Shown: positions 33,655 to 39,754 of the stretch, in pieces | Position numbering within the stretch: the stretch's first letter is position 1 | Layout of the letters: every line of letters begins with the position of its first letter | Origin: Laspinema palackyanum D2a | GTDB taxonomy: Bacteria; Cyanobacteriota; Cyanobacteriia; Cyanobacteriales; Laspinemataceae | DNA: 39,754 bases | Assembly: GCA_025370845.1 (NCBI GenBank) | Contig: JAMXFF010000010.1 | Span: 1-39,754, forward strand | Reading direction: 5' to 3' | The notes under the pieces: generated by a model | Seen by the model: only the letters and a program-made list of their open reading frames with translations | Told to the model about the DNA's origin: nothing | Database searches by the model: none | Program-made: the position numbers and the translations under genes

Positions 33655-34080
33655 ATGTTTGAGAAATTTCGTTTGTTTAGAGGGTTTCATCCGGTGGCGA
33701 TCGCCTTGACACCGATGGCGATCGCCGCTGGCATCTTTCAGTTTAGCACTCCAGCAGCTCAGGCCAATGTATCCATCGTGATTGACCGGGGAATTTCCAT
33801 TCAAATCGGACAACCGCGCAATGTCCATTATGGTCCCCCGGGAGTCTATCCTGGTCAATATAATCCCTATTATCCTCCGAATTATTATCCCCAATATTAT
33901 CCCCAACGCGGACAAGCGACGATTCGGAATTCTACCTTGATTAATCCGACAATTATTGATTCGCGCATCGAAAATTCTACCCTGATTAATCCGGTGATTA
34001 TTGATTCTCAACACCCTCACCGGAACCTCTATCAACCTCGCCAGAATCGGGTGCGAGGCGTGCTTCCCGGTTCGTTATAA
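33655..34080 (+). CDS. Small secreted Pro/Tyr-rich protein with a 15-residue repeat
   Basis: 141 residues; ATG at 33655 with TTGAGGC upstream. The signal peptide (PVAIALTPMAIAAGIF) is cut near AAQA-NVS. A Pro/Tyr/Gln stretch (YPGQYNPYYPPNYYPQYYP) is followed by two tandem units, IRNSTLINPTIIDSR and IENSTLINPVIIDSQ, differing at 4 of 15 positions. These look like two turns of a beta-solenoid. The end is basic. Function unknown; extracellular or periplasmic. It is followed 24 bp later by a strong terminator. Confidence 0.75.
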   Translation: MFEKFRLFRGFHPVAIALTPMAIAAGIFQFSTPAAQANVSIVIDRGISIQIGQPRNVHYGPPGVYPGQYNPYYPPNYYPQYYPQRGQATIRNSTLINPTIIDSRIENSTLINPVIIDSQHPHRNLYQPRQNRVRGVLPGSL

Positions 34081-34104
34081 ATTTCTTGGGCTTTTAAAGA
34101 TTAA

Positions 34105-34132
34105 ATCCGGCAGATCACTCTGCCGGATTTTT
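34105..34132 (+). terminator. Intrinsic terminator
   Basis: ATCCGGCAGA-TCAC-TCTGCCGGATTTTT: a 10-bp perfect stem followed by a T-run, 24 bp after the stop codon of the small secreted protein. Confidence 0.92.
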
Positions 34133-34208
34133 CATGCCAGTAAAACTTCAATCGTTATGCCTGCACAGGGGTTGACTGAAGATATAGCAATTACGACGGG
34201 GGAGAAAC

Positions 34209-35237
34209 TTAAGCTCGACGCAACCGAGGATAACGTTGCATACCGAGAGAACGCTTATCCAGCAAGGTCATGAAAATTGGCATTTCTGCCGCAGCGCGAT
34301 CGCCTAAATTCAGAGTCCGAACTGCCGCATCAAACGTCTCCCCTCGGGTCATCCGTTCCGCAATATCCCCAATTTCATCCCAGGTTAAATGACTGTCAAT
34401 ATAGGCTTTTGCCATTGCAATCAACATCGATTCATGAGGATTTCCCTCCCCTTGGGTCATCATTGTGTGAGGAATATCCAAAACGCGGTCAAAAATATGA
34501 TACCAACTCCGGGGTGCGAAGCGGGAAACTGACTCAAACAAAGTGCGGTGTTCACGATGACCCACGGCGCGATCGCTCTCACTCGAAATAATAAACATGG
34601 GTGCCGATGCTTCGCGTCTGGCCCGATTCAGGACATCTCCCCCCATCAACAGCACCGTTTTCAGCGCGGGCACTGCAAATCCATCGTACCCATATCGCCT
34701 CTGTCCCGGTCTCGGCGCACCCCAATCACAATAATCCGGAGTCAGCTTTCGCACAAACAAATCCAAAACCCGACTACTACTGCTTAAATAGGGTGCAAAT
34801 AACAAACAACCGGCAATATCGTTACAGCGTTCCAAGGCCAACCAGGCCGCTACCGTACCCCCGCCGGATAACCCGCCGATGTAGACTTCTTCTCCCAACT
34901 CTTGAGCGCGATCGAGCCATTCCTGGGCAAACTCTTGATATGCTGCTGCCGTAGTCGGTAATGGCGCAGGATTCTGGCGACTCCAATTCCCTCCATGACC
35001 ATGACCGGGCATTAAGGGGACTAAAACATTGTAACCCGCCTTAAAAAAAGCCTCGCCCATCGGCACAAATTGCCAGGGTGCAGCAGTAAATCCATGAAAG
35101 AACAGCAACACTTTTTTAGTCCGGCGAGGATGGAGAAAAAAGCGCGATCGGCAATGTTCATTCAGCAGAGGGAGTGCATCTTCACGGCTTTTGGAATTGC
35201 AAACGAAGTCGGCGATCGAACCACAGTAATTCAACAT
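34209..35237 (-). CDS. Alpha/beta hydrolase (carboxylesterase-like)
   Basis: 342 residues. LLFFHGFTAAPWQF is the oxyanion strand, VLVPLMPGHGHGG follows, and the nucleophile elbow is VYIGGLSGGGTVAAWLAL (Ser in GLSGG). The acid is likely in SSESDRAVG and the histidine in DIPHTMM. This is the monoacylglycerol lipase/esterase-type order. A C-terminal extension of about 60 residues (IAERMTRGETFDAAVRTLN) is helical. No signal peptide; substrate unknown. Confidence 0.85.
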   Translation of the reverse strand: MLNYCGSIADFVCNSKSREDALPLLNEHCRSRFFLHPRRTKKVLLFFHGFTAAPWQFVPMGEAFFKAGYNVLVPLMPGHGHGGNWSRQNPAPLPTTAAAYQEFAQEWLDRAQELGEEVYIGGLSGGGTVAAWLALERCNDIAGCLLFAPYLSSSSRVLDLFVRKLTPDYCDWGAPRPGQRRYGYDGFAVPALKTVLLMGGDVLNRARREASAPMFIISSESDRAVGHREHRTLFESVSRFAPRSWYHIFDRVLDIPHTMMTQGEGNPHESMLIAMAKAYIDSHLTWDEIGDIAERMTRGETFDAAVRTLNLGDRAAAEMPIFMTLLDKRSLGMQRYPRLRRA

Positions 35238-35253
35238 TTAAACACCCGGTACA

Positions 35254-35295
35254 GTCAGAAGGATCAAGGATATATAGCTATTTCATCCTTCTGAC
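35254..35295. terminator. Hairpin between argB and the hydrolase gene
   Basis: GTCAGAAGGAT (35254-35264) pairs perfectly with ATCCTTCTGAC (35285-35295) around a 20-nt AT-rich loop. It lies downstream of argB and upstream of the hydrolase, both leftward. Confidence 0.55.
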
Positions 35296-35333
35296 TCAGT
35301 AATCCTGATATAATGAAAAATCGCTGCTGAACT

Positions 35334-36230
35334 TTACCGCTGGTACCCCGAAGCGACAATCATCGAACCAATCCCCGTATCGGTCAAAATTTCCAGCAAC
35401 AGGGAGTGATTAATCCGACCATCAATAATGTGAGCCGCCTTGACCCCTTGGGCCAAACTCCTTACACAACAGGTCACCTTGGGAATCATCCCTCCAGAAA
35501 CCACCCCGTTTTTCATCAGTTCCCGCGCTTGTTGAATATCCAGTTGCGGCAGCAGAGTAGAAGGGTCCTTGGGATCTTGTAAAATTCCGGCAGTGTCCGT
35601 CATTAAGATTAATTTTTCCGCACCCAAAGCCGCAGCCAGTTCTCCGGCGATCGTATCCGCATTAATATTATACGATTGACCCGCCTCATCCGCCGCCACA
35701 CTGGAGACCACGGGAATATAGCCAGATTTGACTAAGGCTTCTAAAATTTTAGTATTCACCGAACTCACTTCCCCCACAAAACCAATGCCTTCATCCCCTT
35801 GAGGACGTGCGGTGATTAAATTCCCATCCTTCCCGCACAACCCGACAGCAGAACCCCCCGCTTGATTAATCAAGGCGACAATTTCCTTGTTCACCCGACC
35901 CACTAACACCATCTCCACCACATCCATTGTCGGCGCATCGGTGACCCGCAGACCATTTTTAAATTGGGGTTCAATGCCGAGTTTGTCCAACCAGCTATTG
36001 ATTTCCGGACCGCCACCGTGGACGAGGACAGGCCGGACCCCCACACAGGCCAAAAACACCAAATCCCGCATTACTTGGTCCTTGAGGGTGCTGTCTTTCA
36101 TAGCCGCACCCCCATATTTAACCACAATGGTGCGTCCCGCAAATTGCTGGATATAGGGGAGGGCTTCACTAAGCACCTTTACCCGCATCGCTTCAGTTTC
36201 TTGTTGGCTGAGTTCTTTCTCGGTCAGCAT
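35334..36230 (-). CDS. argB: N-acetylglutamate kinase
   Basis: 298 residues from ATG 36230 (GGGAAT upstream). The frame is open to 36278, but known cyanobacterial ArgB proteins start MLTE. Motifs: [13 protein letters not shown] (phosphate-binding), [19 protein letters not shown] (substrate glycine loop), [52 protein letters not shown], and [18 protein letters not shown]. It phosphorylates N-acetylglutamate, the controlled step of arginine synthesis. In cyanobacteria this enzyme is bound by PII; the C-terminal features needed for arginine inhibition are present in outline. Confidence 0.97.
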   Translation of the reverse strand: MLTEKELSQQETEAMRVKVLSEALPYIQQFAGRTIVVKYGGAAMKDSTLKDQVMRDLVFLACVGVRPVLVHGGGPEINSWLDKLGIEPQFKNGLRVTDAPTMDVVEMVLVGRVNKEIVALINQAGGSAVGLCGKDGNLITARPQGDEGIGFVGEVSSVNTKILEALVKSGYIPVVSSVAADEAGQSYNINADTIAGELAAALGAEKLILMTDTAGILQDPKDPSTLLPQLDIQQARELMKNGVVSGGMIPKVTCCVRSLAQGVKAAHIIDGRINHSLLLEILTDTGIGSMIVASGYQR

Positions 36231-36345
36231 AGGTATTCCCTGAAAATAGGTCACTCCTAGCTTATGGCAATTTTTCAACCCTGAGAATCATCCAAAAAAT
36301 TTGGGTTGAGGGGAATCTATCAAGTTGCTGTGGGAAGGGGAGGAT

Positions 36346-36894
36346 TTAGTTCTGATTAACACGGTGTTTGAGGATTTTGGAAATTTCGCTTAAAACTCCC
36401 GTAGCGATTTGTTCTGGGGCATCTTCAGGACCGACAATCACGCGCACATCCGCCTGGGAGTAGAGGGATTGGCGTTGGTCAAGGAGCGATCGCAGTTTAG
36501 CCATTGGGTCAGGGTCTCTTAACAATGGCCGGGTGGTATCCCCCTCCAAGCGCTGATAAAGTTGCTCCACAGGAACATCCAACCACACCACCACCCCATG
36601 TTGCAAATAACTCCAGTTTTTCCGGTTCAGGATAATCCCTCCCCCCGTAGCGACAACCAGATGAGTATAGGCGCACAATTCGCTCAACACCTTGGTTTCC
36701 AGTTCCCGAAACGCCGCCTCGCCACTTTCGGCAAAAATTTCCGGGATAGACTGACCCGCCACCTGTTCAATCAGGCGATCGGTGTCAAAATAACGATACT
36801 CCAGTTGAGGGGCCAGAATTTGGGCAATGGTGGTTTTTCCAGACCCCATCATCCCGACGAGATAGAGATTGCATCCTTTGAGAAACTGATTCAC
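36346..36894 (-). CDS. aroK: Shikimate kinase
   Basis: 182 residues from a GTG start. The P-loop is GMMGSGKTT, followed by RYFDTDRLIE (shikimate-binding Asp), FRELETKVL (Arg-Glu pair), VVATGGGIIL (glycine strand) and the lid GDTTRPLL. It makes shikimate 3-phosphate for aromatic amino acids. 115 bp upstream of argB in the same direction, so co-transcription is possible. Confidence 0.96.
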   Translation of the reverse strand: MNQFLKGCNLYLVGMMGSGKTTIAQILAPQLEYRYFDTDRLIEQVAGQSIPEIFAESGEAAFRELETKVLSELCAYTHLVVATGGGIILNRKNWSYLQHGVVVWLDVPVEQLYQRLEGDTTRPLLRDPDPMAKLRSLLDQRQSLYSQADVRVIVGPEDAPEQIATGVLSEISKILKHRVNQN

Positions 36895-37147
36895 GATACT
36901 TGCTTAAGGCAGGGCGAGGTTATTTTTACCATTCTTGGGGGTCGTAAATCAAGGGGAGGGATAGTTATTCTCGTTCCCCGCTTCTGCCTCCTCTGTCATC
37001 TTTTATCCTGAGATTGATGGCAACCCTTACCTTTTCTACAAATGATTGTATTCCTCGGGGGCAAAAATGCGATCGCTTGCTGGAATGGGTGGGGGATTCA
37101 TGGGAATTGCTGGGAGGGGGTTAGTGCCTTTGTGCTTCAGTCAAAGG

Positions 37148-37513
37148 TTAAAGAGAGGGGTTCGCATTGATGAATGGAGAGTGAATATCAATCTGCCAAT
37201 TTTCATCGATAAATTCCAGATTTTCATCATAAATTAGCATCAGTTCACCGATACGCGGGTTACCGCAGATTGTTGCGGGGGAGATTTCCGCTGAATTGAG
37301 AACAAATTTCAGTTGAATCCGGCGTTTGTCCCCGTGTAAGGCGATCGCGCGGGTAACTAATTCAGGGGAAAGAGGACGAGGCAAGGTAATGGTTTCATAA
37401 AATTGGTCCGATTCATCCCAATACCCCTCTATTTTATAACCGGATAATTCCAGATGCTCAAAAACCAGGGAATGAGCATCAAGATGGCTAAAAATTTCCG
37501 ATAAATCCTGCAT
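37148..37513 (-). CDS. Hypothetical protein
   Basis: 121 residues. An alternating beta pattern with SLVFEHLELSGYKIEGYWDESDQFYETITLP and IGELMLIYDENLEFIDENWQIDIHS; acidic overall. I do not recognise a family. It follows the small antitoxin-like gene by 48 bp in the same direction, so the two may share a transcript. Confidence 0.55.
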   Translation of the reverse strand: MQDLSEIFSHLDAHSLVFEHLELSGYKIEGYWDESDQFYETITLPRPLSPELVTRAIALHGDKRRIQLKFVLNSAEISPATICGNPRIGELMLIYDENLEFIDENWQIDIHSPFINANPSL

Positions 37514-37561
37514 TCCTTCTGGTTTTCGTTTACTCCACGGATAGCTATCAAGTCATCTATT

Positions 37562-37798
37562 TTAACAGAAAAAGCGCTCAAAATCCATCGTCATAGACTT
37601 TCCCAGCGCCCGTTCCTGTTTAGCCCGTCGCGCTGCTGCTCCTAATGCTGATTGGGTTTGACTAAAAGACGCCTCCCACTGTTGTTCATCCTGTAAATCC
37701 GCAACATACTCCCGCAAATACTCCAGCACTTGTTCCTGCAATTCCCGGGGTAAAGCGGCTACAACCTGCACCAATTCTTTTACGGATGCTGATGACAT
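37562..37798 (-). CDS. Small antitoxin-like protein
   Basis: 78 residues. The N-terminus VKELVQVVAALPRELQEQVLEYLREYV has the L-P-x-x-L-x-x-x-x-L-x-x-x-(V/I) pattern of small cyanobacterial antitoxins (DUF2281/VapB-like), followed by a basic, Ala-rich helix (GAAARRAKQERALG). No toxin gene is attached: the neighbours are a CHAT protein (69 bp upstream) and a hypothetical (48 bp downstream). It may be an orphan antitoxin. Confidence 0.55.
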   Translation of the reverse strand: MSSASVKELVQVVAALPRELQEQVLEYLREYVADLQDEQQWEASFSQTQSALGAAARRAKQERALGKSMTMDFERFFC

Positions 37799-37867
37799 AA
37801 CTATGACTCCTAAAACAATTCACCACTGAATTATAGCGGCGTTCCGACATGGGCTAACCCGGTTTTC

Positions 37868-39754
37868 CTACTGTCCAACCGCACAAAATGCCGCCCAATA
37901 ATAGGGACACTGGAAGGGATTTTTTTTAGTGGAACTATAATATTTGCTCAAATCAGCGCGTATTTTCTTATGCCGTTCCTCATTAATAAAGAGATTAGGA
38001 TTATCTTCAATCCAATCCAACAACTGATCCACAGTGACTTGCCGTATCCAATCCTGAGTTTGCTTCAGTGCTAATGCCACCGTAGGCTGAGTTTCCCCTA
38101 GGAGAGTTTTGTAAAAGTAAATCATAAAAATCGCCGTAGATAAATCATCCACCGCCCATAATGTCCCGAGAACATTGCGCGAACCGGCAAATAAAAATCC
38201 GGAAAGAATACTGATATATTCATCGCTAGTGTTGAGGATATCCGTGATAGCCGTTTCGCAGGCAGATAGGGTGACGAGACGACATTGCCGGAAGCGCAGG
38301 TTAAAGATTTCGGGCAGAGTCAGGCATCCAAACCCATTAACTGCTGTTGATATATCGCTTTCTGGCAGTTTGGCATCGGCAAGTAACAGCCTTGAGAATT
38401 GAGGGTTCTTAAAGTCAAACTGACCGTGACAGGCGAAGTGGACGAAAGCGGCATCTTTTAACTTGGTTGCCGCTTGGTTAAATCCAGTTTTGCTGGCAGC
38501 ATCTGCTTTTAAGACTAAGACATTAACGTGATTAAATTGAGTTTGAATCGCTTCAACTTCGATATCCGCCCAGCCTAAATCTGCCGTCGGGTTTTGTATC
38601 GCAAATAAAGATTTCTCTTCTCCCCCCGTTTCTAACGGCGTACTATCTTGTGGTAAAGATAACTGCAAAATCTGACTACTGGGGACATAGCGAATCCCTT
38701 GGGAGAATTTATCGCTGAGATATTCAGTCTTAGAAATGGGTAAAGCATGGAGGGGAAATAAATGCAGAAAGCGATAGGGAACTAAGACTAACTCCTGACA
38801 GTGGGGAGGAACACGAGAGATTAGTTGATCCAGTTCCAAAATCTCCGCCAAACAATGCAAGAATAAGGGTAACTGCTGCTGCAAGAATAAGGCCAACTCC
38901 TGCCGCCAGTCGCTTTTACTTCTATTATAAGCGATTACATACTGACTCGTCAACTGTGTCAACTTCTCCCAGGCATCCAGATTGGTAGAGACAAGGATAG
39001 GTTCCCCCTGACCAGTAACAATAAAGGCATGGATACTTTTAGTCGTAAAATACCACTCTACAATGGCCGTTTTGTCATCGACGAGCGCTTGAATTTCCTT
39101 GTAGGCAATGGGTTGCACTCGTTTCCCGAATCGGAATTGCGGGTCATGGGGGGTGATTTCCACCTCCACTAAAGTATCGATTTGGTGACGTAACTCCGTG
39201 AGTTGTTTAGTTATTTCAGTCTTCCAGAGTGTGGAGACTGTACTACTATCCCGCCGCTGCTGGCGGTTCCAACACTCTTGGGATAAAGCATTGTAGTCTT
39301 GGGATAAAGCATCGTAGCGTTCCCACACTTCTGAGGAAACCCCTTGCGGTTTGAGGCGGGTAGCTGCCATCAATTCCACTAATTTTCTCGCCTTACTGCG
39401 TTCCACATATTCCAAAGCCTCCGAGTAATTCTCCAATTCTATGCAGACTTCAACCATTTCCCAATAGAGTGGTTGCCATTCTTCCGCTAATTTCTGCTTA
39501 TCTGCCTCACCCCCAATAATGATGCCACTGCGAATTTCTTCTACGGTATCAATGGCGTCACGAAAGGTATCGGAAGCATTTTGTAATTGGGAACTGTCGC
39601 GATAGGCAAGCCCTAAATTCCATAAGGTTCCGGCAAGATTTTGTGGGAATGATTCCCGGGTATAAACTTGTAAAGCGTCTTCGCAAGAGGCGATCGCCAA
39701 TTCCAGATTCTGCTCCGGTTCCTCTTGTTGGCTGAGGTCACGGTAGGCAGCCCC
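37868..39754 (-). CDS. TPR-CHAT domain protein (5' end outside the window)
   Basis: The frame is open to the last base of the window, adding GAAYRDLSQQEEPEQNLE before the first internal start-like codon at 39700, so the gene is cut and at least 628 residues are seen. N-terminal TPR repeats (LAGTLWNLGLAYRDSSQLQNA) lead to a helical linker (WEMVEVCIELENYSEALEYVERSKARKLVELMAA). The C-terminal CHAT domain has the catalytic pair in FVHFACHGQFD (His) and LVTLSACETA (Cys), and the terminal AGSRNVLGTLWAVDD and YYWAAFCAVG blocks. It is a caspase-like protease or scaffold; the partner is not visible. Stop at 37868. Confidence 0.93.
   Translation of the reverse strand, partial: GAAYRDLSQQEEPEQNLELAIASCEDALQVYTRESFPQNLAGTLWNLGLAYRDSSQLQNASDTFRDAIDTVEEIRSGIIIGGEADKQKLAEEWQPLYWEMVEVCIELENYSEALEYVERSKARKLVELMAATRLKPQGVSSEVWERYDALSQDYNALSQECWNRQQRRDSSTVSTLWKTEITKQLTELRHQIDTLVEVEITPHDPQFRFGKRVQPIAYKEIQALVDDKTAIVEWYFTTKSIHAFIVTGQGEPILVSTNLDAWEKLTQLTSQYVIAYNRSKSDWRQELALFLQQQLPLFLHCLAEILELDQLISRVPPHCQELVLVPYRFLHLFPLHALPISKTEYLSDKFSQGIRYVPSSQILQLSLPQDSTPLETGGEEKSLFAIQNPTADLGWADIEVEAIQTQFNHVNVLVLKADAASKTGFNQAATKLKDAAFVHFACHGQFDFKNPQFSRLLLADAKLPESDISTAVNGFGCLTLPEIFNLRFRQCRLVTLSACETAITDILNTSDEYISILSGFLFAGSRNVLGTLWAVDDLSTAIFMIYFYKTLLGETQPTVALALKQTQDWIRQVTVDQLLDWIEDNPNLFINEERHKKIRADLSKYYSSTKKNPFQCPYYWAAFCAVGQ

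Overview
The window reads as chromosomal DNA of a filamentous (Oscillatoriales-type) cyanobacterium. The HIP1 octamer GCGATCGC and its core are scattered throughout. The proteins also fit: PilT-type ATPases, thylakoid/periplasm-type pentapeptide proteins, orthocaspases, CHAT and WD40-STAND proteins, and a serine/threonine kinase fused to WD40 blades. Species-level assignment (Laspinema/Oscillatoria-like) is only an impression. I saw no rRNA, tRNA, CRISPR array, intact insertion sequence or phage genes.

Left part (1-6.7 kb): an AmpG-like MFS permease; a stretch of gene debris in which a broken piece of the neighbouring DUF1517 gene is joined to a broken piece of thiE, beside two copies of a long stem-loop repeat; the intact DUF1517 protein; a membrane kinase with seven near-identical WD40 blades; and an overlapping two-gene unit ending in a MazF-type toxin.

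Centre (6.7-17.4 kb): five genes read leftward in the order CHAT protease, nSTAND ATPase with 14 WD40 blades, LCAT-like lipase, a glycoside-hydrolase-like protein with two L,D-transpeptidase-like modules, and an orthocaspase. The CHAT protein and the STAND protein share a 23-residue motif (13 identities, no gaps). In the STAND protein it lies at the extreme N-terminus; in the CHAT protein it lies just after the protease domain. This is the layout expected of a sensor that recruits its effector by homotypic contact. The lipase and wall-active genes lie 47-52 bp apart directly behind the STAND gene, so the block may be a regulated cell-death or conflict cassette. This is my main candidate for an undescribed system.

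Right part (18-39.7 kb): mostly housekeeping and conserved cyanobacterial genes. These are two family-2 glycosyltransferases, cobU, a conserved hypothetical, RNase Z, a SpoIID/LytB protein, a DUF4177-like small protein, a two-module membrane protein, a secreted pentapeptide protein, typA/bipA, a PilT-like ATPase, several hypothetical or secreted proteins, an alpha/beta hydrolase, argB, aroK, a small antitoxin-like protein, and a TPR-CHAT protein cut by the window end.

Intergenic DNA is rich in palindromic dispersed repeats. There are three clear families (AGCTAAAGTCGG stem-loops; ACCACAGATT palindromes; AAGCCCGCC two-hairpin elements) plus local tandem hairpins.
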